Assembly (NCBI RefSeq): GCF_027938815.1
Contig: NZ_CP115913.1
Span: forward strand, 1,026,001-1,090,000
Direction of reading: 5' to 3'
Length of the DNA stretch: 64,000 nucleotides
Source: Oceanirhabdus sp. W0125-5
GTDB lineage: Bacteria > Bacillota > Clostridia > Clostridiales > Clostridiaceae
The translations under genes were made by a program, and so were the position numbers. Below, one piece after another: positions 35,604 through 44,596 of the stretch. The notes under the pieces were generated by a model. That model saw only the letters and a program-made list of their open reading frames with translations. It did not search any database and was not told the DNA's origin. The first letter of the stretch is position 1. Every line of letters starts with the position of its first letter.

Positions 35604-36152
35604 ATGAAGAAAAAATATTTTTTCGGATTTTTAATTTTAATTATTTTACTTGGCGCTATTTTTGTTATTTCTCCTGATAAAAAGAGTCAAGAAGTATTTT
35701 TTTCAGAAGTAAAAACATTTCCAGAATTTAAGTGTAAAGATATGAACAATAATGAGATAACAGATGAAATTATTAAGGATTACAAGCTTACATTAATCAA
35801 AATTTGGACTACCACTTGAAAACCTTGTGTTGAAGAATTGGAGATTCTTGAATCAAGTTATAAAGAATTAAATGAAAAAGGAATTAATCTAATAGGAATC
35901 GTTACAAATGCTTCAGAAAAAGGTAATAATGGCAACCTAAACAAGATTTTAAGCGGCAATAAAGTAACCTTTACAAATATTATCCCAAGTAAGGAGCTAA
36001 AAGAAGAATTTACTGATTATATTCATTTGTTTCCAACTACTGTGTTTGTAGATAACAATGGAAATATTGTTGATGTAAAGATTGGTGCTAGTACTGAAAA
36101 AGAATACTTTTTAGAAAAGGTTTACAAGGTGTTTAATAATATGTCTTTATAA
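35604..36152 (+). CDS. TlpA/thioredoxin-like membrane protein with in-frame UGA, probable selenoprotein
   Basis: Read through the TGA at 35817-35819, this is one 182-residue frame. An N-terminal membrane anchor (residues 4-25, YFFGFLILIILLGAIFVI) is followed by a TlpA/AhpC-TSA-type thioredoxin fold: FPEFKCKDMNNNEIT, LIKIWTTT-U72-KPC75-VEELEIL, INLIGIVTNAS, and the cis-Pro strand FPTTVFVDNNGNIV. The UGA falls exactly at the first Cys of the W-x-x-x-C-x-P-C redox motif, which is where selenocysteine replaces Cys in known UxxC redox selenoproteins. A SECIS-like hairpin follows. The ATG at 35604 has GTGAGGA upstream. The alternative is a pseudogene with TGT or TGC mutated to TGA, but both halves are otherwise well kept. 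Extracytoplasmic thiol-disulfide exchange or peroxide reduction is inferred. Confidence 0.75.
35820..35860 (+). promoter_or_regulatory. Bacterial SECIS-like hairpin after the UGA
   Basis: A 6-bp stem aagaat/attctt with a 5-nt loop tggag starts 13 nt after the UGA. After a G-G mismatch it extends with three more pairs. The loop begins 20 nt after the UGA and has G at its second position, both within the usual bacterial SECIS rules. The stem is AU-rich, so the support is moderate. Confidence 0.5.
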
Positions 36153-36247
36153 TTAGTTTGCAGACGGTATAATATAGGTATACATAATAGTTAGCGAAGT
36201 TAGTAAAGTAAAATAGAACAATATGTTAGTGAATAGGAGTGTATACT

Positions 36248-37423
36248 ATGACAGAAAAACTTTATTATAAAGATTCTTACATAAAGGAATGTGAAGTGGA
36301 AATAGTTCAGGTGTTAAAGGAAGAAAACAAGGTATTAGTAGTTTTAAATAAAACTCCATTTTATCCAGAAGGGGGTGGGCAACCTTCTGATACTGGTTAT
36401 ATAAATGGCGTTAGAGTTAAGTATGTTTTTGAAAAAGAAAATATAATTTATCATGAAGTTGATGGTGAACTGGAATGTGGAAAGGCATTATGTACCGTTG
36501 ATTTTGAAAGAAGATTTGATTTCATGCAGCAGCACTCTGGGGAACATATTGTGTCAGGGATTATATATAAATTATTTAAAGGAAATAATAAAGGATTCCA
36601 TTTAGGTGAAGATTATATAACCATGGATATTGATATTTATCCTTTTACAGATGATATGATAGATTCTTTAGAAGAAGAAGTGAATAATGCAATCTATAAA
36701 AATGTACCTTTTAAAACTTATATTGTAGATAATGAAGGTTTAGAAAAAGTTAATGCAAGAAAGAAGTTTAAAGTAGATGGAGATATAAGAATTGTTGAAG
36801 TTGATAATATAGATTGTTGTCCTTGTTGTGGAACTCATCTATCAAGAACAGGAGAAATAGGTATAGTAAAAATACTTAAAGTAGAAAAATATAAAGGTAT
36901 GAGCAGATTATATTTAAAGTGCGGTAATAGAGCATATAAAGATTATAAACAAAAGCACAATGTAATAAGCGAATTAAACAAAAACTTTTCAACTGATGAA
37001 TATAATTTATTAAAATCTATAGATAATCAGCAACAACTATTTAATAATTTGAAAAAGCAGCTAAGTGAGCTAAAAAATCAATTAGCCATAGAAGAAGCAT
37101 CAAAGTTAATAAAGTCTACTGATAATAACTTAATATGTAAAAGATATGAAAATAAATCATTTGAAGAAATTAGAGATATAGGAGAAATTTTAAGTGAAAA
37201 GAACTACATACTTGTTCTAGCCTCAGAAATAGATAAAAAATTATTGTTTATTAACAATAGTGACATGCAGATAAGCTGTGGTAAAGTTTTTAAAGAGCAT
37301 ATCAAAAAATTTAATGGTAAAGGTGGCGGAAGAGATAGTATGGCTCAAGGAGCCTTTGATACTTTAAATGACTTAAAAGAATTTTACTCCTTTTTATGTG
37401 AAATGGTAAAAGGTGGTATGTAA
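36248..37423 (+). CDS. AlaX-type alanyl-tRNA editing protein (long form with DHHA1)
   Basis: A 391-residue free-standing editing protein that hydrolyses mischarged Ser- or Gly-tRNA(Ala). It has an N-terminal beta-barrel (TPFYPEGGGQPSDTG), the zinc-binding editing core with QQHSGEHIVSG (HxxxH) and CCPCCGTHLSRTGEIG (Cys and His ligands), a coiled-coil linker and a C-terminal DHHA1 domain (FNGKGGGRDSMAQGAF). The ATG at 36248 has AGGAG 8 nt upstream. The sequence is in good order. It is a single gene after the probable selenoprotein; a promoter-like tataat lies near 36167. Confidence 0.88.
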   Translation: MTEKLYYKDSYIKECEVEIVQVLKEENKVLVVLNKTPFYPEGGGQPSDTGYINGVRVKYVFEKENIIYHEVDGELECGKALCTVDFERRFDFMQQHSGEHIVSGIIYKLFKGNNKGFHLGEDYITMDIDIYPFTDDMIDSLEEEVNNAIYKNVPFKTYIVDNEGLEKVNARKKFKVDGDIRIVEVDNIDCCPCCGTHLSRTGEIGIVKILKVEKYKGMSRLYLKCGNRAYKDYKQKHNVISELNKNFSTDEYNLLKSIDNQQQLFNNLKKQLSELKNQLAIEEASKLIKSTDNNLICKRYENKSFEEIRDIGEILSEKNYILVLASEIDKKLLFINNSDMQISCGKVFKEHIKKFNGKGGGRDSMAQGAFDTLNDLKEFYSFLCEMVKGGM

Positions 37424-37493
37424 TATTTTAATAGTAGAAATTTACCTAGAATTTTTACAATATAAAGGACAATACTAAATATATCAACTATAT

Positions 37494-37590
37494 AGAATGA
37501 TAATAATTTTGTTATCAGATTCATATGAAACATCTATGGTTTAAAGAGATTTCATATGTAATATGGTTACAAAATTTCATTCTATTATAA
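37494..37590. other. Long imperfect inverted repeat upstream of a small gene
   Basis: Outer arms tagaatga/tcattcta, then attttgt/acaaaat, then a pair of ttcatatg-type palindromes, forming a roughly 97-nt stem-loop that ends 15 bp before the ribosome site of the next gene. It may be an RNA leader or a DNA-binding site. Confidence 0.4.
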
Positions 37591-37612
37591 TAAAAGAGGA
37601 GGAATATTTAGT

Positions 37613-37819
37613 ATGGTACAAAAAGGATCTAAAGCTTCTATTGTTAAAAAGGATGAAGCAAACCCACCTAGAAAAGATTGGCAACCTATTCAACCCTTAG
37701 ATAATGCTACTCATCAAGAACATGTAGGACCACAAGCAGCTAGAATCAAGAATAGTGTTAGGATTAAAGGAAAAACAGAAAAACAAGAAATGGCACACCT
37801 ACAAGAAAAGTTAAGATAA
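37613..37819 (+). CDS. Small hydrophilic protein (68 residues)
   Basis: ATG with AGAGGAGG about 10 nt upstream and a strong terminator after the stop, so a single expressed gene. The product (MVQKGSKASIVKKDEANPP..., then NATHQEHVGPQAARIKNSVR, ending HLQEKLR) is charged and lacks membrane segments. No family recognised; similar in character to the 44-residue protein at 5229. Confidence 0.65.
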   Translation: MVQKGSKASIVKKDEANPPRKDWQPIQPLDNATHQEHVGPQAARIKNSVRIKGKTEKQEMAHLQEKLR

Positions 37820-37824
37820 ATTAT

Positions 37825-37879
37825 AAAAAACAACATGTGACTTTGAAAGCCAGAGCTTCAGGTCATATGATGTTTTTTT
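37825..37879 (+). terminator. Terminator after the 68-residue gene
   Basis: Outer stem aaaaaacaacat with atgatgtttttt (11 of 12 pairs), inner pairs tgac/gtca, and the T6 arm followed by more T. Confidence 0.75.
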
Positions 37880-37973
37880 AATAAATATAAAGAAAATATT
37901 GTAAGTAATTGACTTTAATAATAAAATATAGAATATGGGTAAAAAATATTAATTTGATTTTTAGGAGAAAATT

Positions 37974-38909
37974 ATGAAAAAGATATTTATAGTAATTTCT
38001 ATTATGTTTTTGTTTATTGGAAAGGGAGAGATAATAAAGGGGGAAGAAATTGAGTTTGGAAAAGAAGTAGGAATACATAAAATATGGACTATAGAATTCA
38101 ATAAGGAGATTAATGAAGCAGATTTTAATAGCAGTGGAATAAGGATTATGGACGACAAAGGTGGGGTGTTGATATCAAGTACTAAAGTTCAAGGAAACTA
38201 CGTAAATGTATATCCTGTGGACGGTTATGAGTATGGGAAAAAATATCAGCTATTCATTGGAAAAAATATAAATCAAAAGGAAAATCTGAAGGAAGAAATC
38301 ATAATGAATTTCACTACAAAAAGCTTGTTCGACTCTGAATTATTTGATGAGTGTTTTAAGCAAGGAACTTTAAAAGGTAATATATCTATGGAAAATGGTA
38401 ACCTAATTATTGATGGGAATGAAGTTGAAAGTAACTTAAGATTAGATAAAAATGAATTAGTTTATAAAATTATGGATTTATTCTTGCAGGAGAATTGTTA
38501 TAACAATCAACTTGAAGTAACAAGAGATGATATAAAAACGGAAATAGTTCTATCTAAGAGAGAAAGATTTTGTTCTTTTGAGATAGTAACGAATGATCTA
38601 TTAAAAACTGAAATAGTATTAACACTAAATAAAACCAAATCACCATGGAGATTTAAAACTGAGAAAAAGCACTATATGGAAAAACTTGAAAAATGCATGA
38701 GATATATTTCGAAGAGTGATAATTATTATGAAAAATATGATGAAGAAATATCTGAACAATTATTTGATTTAATTGATGAATATATTTTCAAAAATGGATA
38801 TAACACGACTTTTGAGAAAGAATTTAAAAATATAAAAGTTTATGTTGTTAATAATGATGACATTTTAAAAATTGATTTCATAATAAATGATAGGATAATG
38901 AATGATTAA
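37974..38909 (+). CDS. Secreted protein with SbsA-type Ig-like (Big_5) domain
   Basis: A 311-residue exported protein with AGGAG before the ATG; signal peptide 1-23 (KKIFIVISIMFLFIGKG). Residues about 30-115 have the Big_5/SbsA Ig-like pattern: WTIEFNKEINEADF, IRIMDDKGG, VNVYPVDGYEYGKKYQLFIGKNI and a final MNFTT. The rest (about 150-311) is a charged alpha/beta region with a repeated EIVL motif that I do not recognise. Probably acts at the cell surface. It ends at a shared terminator facing the symporter gene. Confidence 0.75.
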   Translation: MKKIFIVISIMFLFIGKGEIIKGEEIEFGKEVGIHKIWTIEFNKEINEADFNSSGIRIMDDKGGVLISSTKVQGNYVNVYPVDGYEYGKKYQLFIGKNINQKENLKEEIIMNFTTKSLFDSELFDECFKQGTLKGNISMENGNLIIDGNEVESNLRLDKNELVYKIMDLFLQENCYNNQLEVTRDDIKTEIVLSKRERFCSFEIVTNDLLKTEIVLTLNKTKSPWRFKTEKKHYMEKLEKCMRYISKSDNYYEKYDEEISEQLFDLIDEYIFKNGYNTTFEKEFKNIKVYVVNNDDILKIDFIINDRIMND

Positions 38910-38933
38910 ATATATTGTAAATTTAACTATAAA

Positions 38934-38957
38934 AACAGCAACCGTTAGGTTGCTGTT
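38934..38957. terminator. Bidirectional terminator between convergent genes
   Basis: Perfect 10-bp stem aacagcaacc/ggttgctgtt with a gtta loop. The minus-strand side has a T5 tail, so it ends the symporter gene, and probably the plus-strand gene as well. Confidence 0.85.
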
Positions 38958-38961
38958 CATT

Positions 38962-40350
38962 TTATTTATCAACCTCTATATATCCTTCGCTTATTGCATC
39001 AAGATTATCTTCCCAAAGATATTTTCTTGTTTCTGAAACAATAACTCCGCTCATTAATAATAATGAGATTAAGTTTGGTAATGCCATAAGTCCGTTTGCT
39101 ATGTCTGATAACATCCAAACAACCTCTAAAGACCATATAGAGCCAAAGAATACGAAAACTATAAAACAAATTTTATACATGAATGCAACTTTTTTACCTG
39201 CTAAGTATTCAATAGCTTTGTCAGCATAATATGACCAACCTAGAATTGTTGAGAAAACGAAAGTTATTAATGCAACTGTAAGTACAACTTTACCTATAGT
39301 ACCAAATGTACCAAAAGCAGCATTTGTAAGTTCTCCACCTGATAAGCCTTGGTTCCATACTCCTGTATTAACTAAAACAATACCAGTAACAGCACAAACG
39401 ATTACTGTATCCCAAAATGTACCTGTAGAAGCAACTAATGCCTGTCTAACAGGATTTCTCGTTTGAGCAGCAGCAGAAACAATTGGTGCACTACCTAGAC
39501 CGGATTCATTTGAGAATAATCCTCTTGCAACACCATATCTAGCAGCTATCATAACAGTTGCACCAGCAAAACCACCTGTTGCAGCTTGACCAGTGAATGC
39601 TGACTTTACGATAAGTACAACTGTATCGGGAATTGTTTTATAACTCATAGAAAGAATAATTATACAACCTATGATATAGAAAACTGCCATGAAAGGAACT
39701 AATTTATCACATACTTTTGCAATATTTTTTATTCCACCTATAATAACAACAGCAACTAATGCTGCAAGTGCTAAACCAATAATCCATTTTTCAATTCCAA
39801 AAACATCATTTATCATCCCTGTAGCAGAATTTGCTTGAGCCATACAACCTATACCTAAGGCTGCAAGAGCTGTGAATACAGCAAATAGTACACCTAAAAC
39901 TTTTCCAGTTACTTTAAGTCCGTATTTCTCTCTTAAACCATGTTCAAGAACATACATAGGCCCCCCAGCCATAGTACCATCTGACGTTTTAATTCTGTAT
40001 TTTACTGAAAGAAGTGCTTCTCCATATTTTGTTGCGATACCAAAAACACCAGTAAGCCAAGCCCAAAATACTGCACCAGGACCACCAATGGCAACAGCAG
40101 TTGCAACACCAACTATATTACCAGTACCTATAGTTGCTGCAAGTGAAGTTGCTAAAGCACTAAATTGACTTACATCACCTTGAGCAAGTTCATCTTTGGT
40201 TACTGACAGTTTGATAGCTCTACCGATATGTCTTTGAATAAATTTTAATCTAACAGTTAGAAAAATATGAGTAAATAATAGCATTAATAATAGTGGAGCA
40301 CCCCAAACCATATCTGCGATTTTACTAATTAAATCAACAAAATTCCCCAT
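38962..40350 (-). CDS. Sodium:alanine symporter, AGCS family
   Basis: A 462-residue membrane protein with about 11 transmembrane segments. The AGCS signature is GPGAVFWAWLTGVFGIATKYGEALL near residue 90; other family blocks are SLAATIGTGNIVGVATAV, DGTMAGGPMYVLE, ARGLFSNESGLGSAPIVSAAA and STILGWSYYADKAIEYL. It imports alanine or glycine with sodium. The start has AAGGAGGAT 6 nt upstream. It is a single gene. Confidence 0.95.
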   Translation of the reverse strand: MGNFVDLISKIADMVWGAPLLLMLLFTHIFLTVRLKFIQRHIGRAIKLSVTKDELAQGDVSQFSALATSLAATIGTGNIVGVATAVAIGGPGAVFWAWLTGVFGIATKYGEALLSVKYRIKTSDGTMAGGPMYVLEHGLREKYGLKVTGKVLGVLFAVFTALAALGIGCMAQANSATGMINDVFGIEKWIIGLALAALVAVVIIGGIKNIAKVCDKLVPFMAVFYIIGCIIILSMSYKTIPDTVVLIVKSAFTGQAATGGFAGATVMIAARYGVARGLFSNESGLGSAPIVSAAAQTRNPVRQALVASTGTFWDTVIVCAVTGIVLVNTGVWNQGLSGGELTNAAFGTFGTIGKVVLTVALITFVFSTILGWSYYADKAIEYLAGKKVAFMYKICFIVFVFFGSIWSLEVVWMLSDIANGLMALPNLISLLLMSGVIVSETRKYLWEDNLDAISEGYIEVDK

Positions 40351-40515
40351 AAAAAATATCCTCCTTCATAAAATATTTTTTTCATATTTTAATTATAATA
40401 TATTTCGAATATTCTGACAAAATTAATAAAATTTTAACAAAGTTCAAAAAATGGAAATTAAATTTTGTTGTATATTGGGTTTATATCTGATTTTTTGTAT
40501 GTTTACATGGTGTGA

Positions 40516-40535
40516 GAGAAGCTTGGTAGCTTCTC
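40516..40535 (-). terminator. Hairpin after the 70-residue gene
   Basis: Perfect 8-bp stem gagaagct/agcttctc with a tggt loop lies just past the stop of the minus-strand gene. No T tract follows on that strand, so termination is uncertain. Confidence 0.5.
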
Positions 40536-40539
40536 CCTT

Positions 40540-40752
40540 CTAGTCAGTAAGATTATCAGATGTATTAGTTACATCTTTTATATCTTGAATCCAACGAACA
40601 TCTTTAGTTTGAATAACACTATTGGCAACAGCGGATGTAATCACCTGACTGTTATTCATTTCTTCAGTACAATCATAGTCACAATCAAATACAATTTTTT
40701 TATTTGGTGCACTTCCTTCATTTATAGTAATCTCATAAGTTTTTTTGCTCAA
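40540..40752 (-). CDS. Small conserved-type protein of unknown function (70 residues)
   Basis: TTG start with GAGGTGAT about 6 nt upstream. The protein (SKKTYEITINEGSAPNKKIVFDCDYD..., SAVANSVIQTKDVRWIQDIKDVTNTSDN) is probably beta-rich and soluble. No family recognised. It stands between the symporter and the divergent TPR-S41 gene. Confidence 0.6.
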   Translation of the reverse strand: MSKKTYEITINEGSAPNKKIVFDCDYDCTEEMNNSQVITSAVANSVIQTKDVRWIQDIKDVTNTSDNLTD

Positions 40753-40890
40753 AACAATCACCTCACATAATTAATACATTTAGTTTCTACATTATCTATG
40801 AGAATTATTTTTAAGTTTTTAAGAATTTAATGTTATTTTGTGCAATATAATACAATAATGTGATAAAATTTCAAGGTGGGAGGGATGACA

Positions 40891-43095
40891 ATGAGCAAAT
40901 CACATAAGATTAGTTTTATGACTTCAAAATATTTTGTTGCTTTAATAGTTATTATAATGTTTTTTGTAAGTTTAACAGGGTGTTATAAGATTAAAAATAG
41001 TATAAATAAAATGAGTTCCCAAGATAGACTGAAATTAATAGAATTATTAGAGGATGCGGAAACCTTAAATAATCAGGGGAAATATGAAGAAGCAATAGTA
41101 AAATTAACTGAAGCTAAAGAGTATAATGAAGAAATCGCATCAATATATAATAAATTATCAGTATCTTACTATAACATAGGTGAGATTGAAATGGCTCTAG
41201 ATAATGCTAATAAAGCTTTAAGCTTAGGAAAGAAAACAAGTGTGGTATACACAAATAAAGGGAATGCTTTGTACAGTTTAGGGAGAAATGAAGAGGCTCT
41301 TGAATGTGTAAATAAAGCCATTGAACTTGATTCTGAGATGACATATGCATATTATTGTAAGGGATTAATTTTATATGAAAAAGGAGAATATGAAGAGTCA
41401 AAAACGGCTATTGAGAAGGCTGATAAATTATTACCTAATCATTTAAAGTATATCCATAAGTTATTTCAAATTTCAGTTGCACTTGAAAACTATTCAGAAG
41501 CTAAGGAGTATGCAGAAATAATTAAAAAAAATCATAGTGAGGATTATTTATATAACCTTTCTATTGATGAATTATATTTTGCTAAAAATAGTTTAGATGA
41601 ATTATTAAATTTTTATAAAGAGTATTATGAAATATATAAGGATAACCCTGATGCGGTGTATGAGCTTGGGATTAAATATTATAATATAGAAAAATATAGA
41701 ATAGCAAAGAAACTATTTGGAGAAGTATATAATGATTTTAAAGAGGAAGATAAAAATATTTATCTATGGATGGCTTACTGTGAGATGGAACTTGGAGAAT
41801 ATGATCTTTCGAAGGAATATTTGATTAAATACGAGAGTGTATTTGATAAAGATTCTGCTTTATATAAATGTTATGGGGCTTTATATGAATATATGGGAAG
41901 GTATTTAAAAGCTTCTGAAGAATATGATAAGGCTATGAAAGAAGATTCTTTAAATTATAGAGCAGTAGAAGGTTTGATTTCTAATTTATACTATTCCATG
42001 AGATATCGAAGGTTATTAGAAGCTTACGATAATCTGGACGAGCAGTTAAAGGAAGATGAGGATTTTAAGTTCTATAGAGGATTAGCATATTCTCAATTGA
42101 ATGAGAGGGATAATGCAATAAGAATATTTAAAGAACTTACAAACAGTGAAACCAACGGCACATATGCCCTTAAAAAACTTATAAATGAATATATGTATAA
42201 TCAAGATTATGCTGAGGCAAAAAAATATGCAAATATGTTAATAGAAAAAGATTATGAGGATGAGGAAGCATATAACATATTAGAAATAATAAACAGAAGA
42301 GAAAATTCAGTTATGAATCAGGTGATTGAGTTTTTCAATGACAATTATTTATATATAAATGATACTAAAATAGCTGAAATAGCAGAGAAATACAAGGATA
42401 AAAGAGGCGGTATTAATATAATAAGTAGTTTTCTTCAAGAGGTAAAAGAGGAGAATGATATATTTACTTATATGATATATGGAGAAGATTATAGAGCATT
42501 GGAAGAAGAAGAATATAAATCAGTATGGTTTAAAGAATTAGATCAGAATAATGTTTATGTAAGAGTATATGGATTTGATATGAACAGCGATAATTTGTTT
42601 ATTGAAGGTTTAGATATGATTGAGAACAAAGAAGAAAAAACATTGATAATTGACTTAAGACATAATGGTGGAGGATTAATAAGAGCGGCTAATAATATTA
42701 TAAACCAATTCCTTACAGGAGATGTTGCTAGTAATCTAATATATAGAGATGGAAGTACAGATTCATATTATTGTGATAATGATGCTGTGAACTTTAATGA
42801 AATTAAGATTCTAGTAGATGAGTATACGGCTAGTTCAGCTGAACTATTAGCACTATCATTAAGATCATATTTAAATAATGTAGAGATAATAGGAAGAGAG
42901 ACATTTGGAAAAGGTGTGGGACAGGATGTTTATGATAATAAGGATATGGGGTTTTGTATTTATGTAGTTTCACTTTACTGGAATGTTAAAGAGAAGAACA
43001 TAATGGAAAACAAGATTTCTCCAGACGTTTATGTGAAAGGAAACAAACTAGAAGATTATTTAGACGTATTTAATGTTAAATGGAAACATGATTAA
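40891..43095 (+). CDS. Lipoprotein with TPR array and C-terminal S41 peptidase domain
   Basis: A 734-residue surface lipoprotein. The signal peptide ends in lipobox LTGC (Cys about 31). About ten TPR-like repeats follow (residues 50-480; GKYEEAIVKLTEAKEYN, VVYTNKGNALYSLGRNEEALECVNKAIELD). The C-terminal 200 residues are a tail-specific protease (S41) core: LIIDLRHNGGGLIRAANN, LVDEYTASSAELLALSL with the nucleophile Ser, and GRETFGKGVGQ with the general-base Lys. There is no PDZ domain, so the TPR array probably recruits substrates instead. The ATG at 40891 has GGAGG 7 nt upstream. Confidence 0.82.
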   Translation: MSKSHKISFMTSKYFVALIVIIMFFVSLTGCYKIKNSINKMSSQDRLKLIELLEDAETLNNQGKYEEAIVKLTEAKEYNEEIASIYNKLSVSYYNIGEIEMALDNANKALSLGKKTSVVYTNKGNALYSLGRNEEALECVNKAIELDSEMTYAYYCKGLILYEKGEYEESKTAIEKADKLLPNHLKYIHKLFQISVALENYSEAKEYAEIIKKNHSEDYLYNLSIDELYFAKNSLDELLNFYKEYYEIYKDNPDAVYELGIKYYNIEKYRIAKKLFGEVYNDFKEEDKNIYLWMAYCEMELGEYDLSKEYLIKYESVFDKDSALYKCYGALYEYMGRYLKASEEYDKAMKEDSLNYRAVEGLISNLYYSMRYRRLLEAYDNLDEQLKEDEDFKFYRGLAYSQLNERDNAIRIFKELTNSETNGTYALKKLINEYMYNQDYAEAKKYANMLIEKDYEDEEAYNILEIINRRENSVMNQVIEFFNDNYLYINDTKIAEIAEKYKDKRGGINIISSFLQEVKEENDIFTYMIYGEDYRALEEEEYKSVWFKELDQNNVYVRVYGFDMNSDNLFIEGLDMIENKEEKTLIIDLRHNGGGLIRAANNIINQFLTGDVASNLIYRDGSTDSYYCDNDAVNFNEIKILVDEYTASSAELLALSLRSYLNNVEIIGRETFGKGVGQDVYDNKDMGFCIYVVSLYWNVKEKNIMENKISPDVYVKGNKLEDYLDVFNVKWKHD

Positions 43096-43100
43096 AAGAA

Positions 43101-43343
43101 AATTGAGAATTGATAATGTATAATGATGGATATTTCTCTTCGAGAAATTTTTATCGTACTGTTTTTGAGAGACAATGGGTGTTTACTTGTTTCATATTAA
43201 TGAAACGTTGTATTATAAATACAATATTTTATCTTAGGATAAAATGAGTAAAGCCCTTTTGTTATAAAGAAAAATCAAAATGTAGTTTCTGCGTAAGCAG
43301 AAACAACCATCATTCTCCATTCTACATTATCAATTCTCCATTT
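43101..43343. repeat. Dispersed multi-hairpin intergenic repeat, copy R3
   Basis: Family member between the S41 gene and sbcD. Left hairpin atttctc/gagaaat, middle attttatc/gataaaat, right gtttctgc/gcagaaac. Confidence 0.85.
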
Positions 43344-43426
43344 CTTTTTATAAGCGTGCTTTTTTTATGCTATAATTTATGGTAAAGCAAATATTTAACA
43401 AATGTTCGTGATTTCGAGGTGATTAG

Positions 43427-44596
43427 ATGAAAATAGTACACACAGGAGATTGGCATATAGGAAAGTTAGTTCATGGTATTCATATGACAGAGGAACAAAG
43501 ATATGTTTTGGATAAATTTATTGAGTTTTTAAAGGAAGAAAATCCAGATGTATTAATTATTGCTGGAGATGTTTATGATAGATCTATTCCTCCAGTTGAA
43601 GCGGTAGAATTATTAGATGAATTTTTGAGTAAAGTATTAATTGATTTAGGCATAAAGGTTATGGCTATTGCAGGGAACCATGATAGTCCAGATAGATTGG
43701 CATTTGGGAGCAAGATATTAGAGAAGAAGGGTTTATATATATGTGGAGAGTTAAAGGAGAAGCTTGAGCCAATAGTATTTGAAGATGAATATGGGAAAGT
43801 GAATTTTTATTTAATTCCATATCTTGAGCCTGCTATTATTAGAGAAAAATTAAAGAATAATGATATAAAGACTCATGATGATGCTTATAAAGAAGTGTTA
43901 AATAAGATAAAAGCAAATATTAATGAAAATGAAAATGAAAGAAATGTATTAGTTACCCATGCTTACCTAGGTGGTGGGGTTGAAATTGAAACTAGTGAAT
44001 CTGAGAGACCTTTATCCATTGGTGGAAGTGATATTGTATCAGTAGAGTATTTTAAGGATTTTGATTATGTTGCACTTGGTCATATACATAAACCACAGAA
44101 GGTAAAATATAATCATGTTAGATATGCAGGGTCTCTAATGAAATATTCATTTTCGGAATATAATCAGAAGAAGAGCTTCACCATTGTTAATTTAGGAGCT
44201 GATGGATGTGATATTCAATTAGAACCTATAGAAGTGAAGAGGGATATGAGAAAGATTAAAGGGGAATTAGAGCAATTGATTTCAAAGGATGTATATAAGG
44301 ATGGAAATAATGAAGATTATATAATGGCAATCCTTACAGATAAAGGAGAAGTTGTTGATGCTATAGGAAAACTTAGGGCGGTATATCCTAATGTTCTTAG
44401 AATAGAGAGAGAGTCACTAGAGAGAATTAATGAAGGGGAGAGGACATCTGCTGGAGAGGATTTTGTAAAGAAGAATCCTTATGAGTTATTCAAAGAGTTT
44501 TATGAGAATATTGTTGGTCAGGACCTTGATGAGATAGAAGAGAATATTTTGAAAGAAACAATTGGTAGTATTGTAAGAGAAGGGAGGGAGCAGTAG
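43427..44596 (+). CDS. sbcD: SbcD nuclease subunit (Mre11-type)
   Basis: A 389-residue exonuclease subunit of the SbcCD complex, which opens DNA hairpins and processes double-strand ends. The five phosphoesterase motifs are present: GDWHIGK, AGDVYDRS, GNHDSPD, THAYLGGG and GHIHKPQ. The end of sbcD and the start of sbcC share one base (TAG/GTG), so translation is coupled. The start has GAGGTGATTAG just before the ATG. Confidence 0.95.
   Translation: MKIVHTGDWHIGKLVHGIHMTEEQRYVLDKFIEFLKEENPDVLIIAGDVYDRSIPPVEAVELLDEFLSKVLIDLGIKVMAIAGNHDSPDRLAFGSKILEKKGLYICGELKEKLEPIVFEDEYGKVNFYLIPYLEPAIIREKLKNNDIKTHDDAYKEVLNKIKANINENENERNVLVTHAYLGGGVEIETSESERPLSIGGSDIVSVEYFKDFDYVALGHIHKPQKVKYNHVRYAGSLMKYSFSEYNQKKSFTIVNLGADGCDIQLEPIEVKRDMRKIKGELEQLISKDVYKDGNNEDYIMAILTDKGEVVDAIGKLRAVYPNVLRIERESLERINEGERTSAGEDFVKKNPYELFKEFYENIVGQDLDEIEENILKETIGSIVREGREQ

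Noticed and set aside
35586..35819. A short membrane protein ending at TGA, separate from the next frame
   Set aside because: The frame continues in phase with the rest of a TlpA-like fold, and the stop is within the redox motif, so one gene is more likely.
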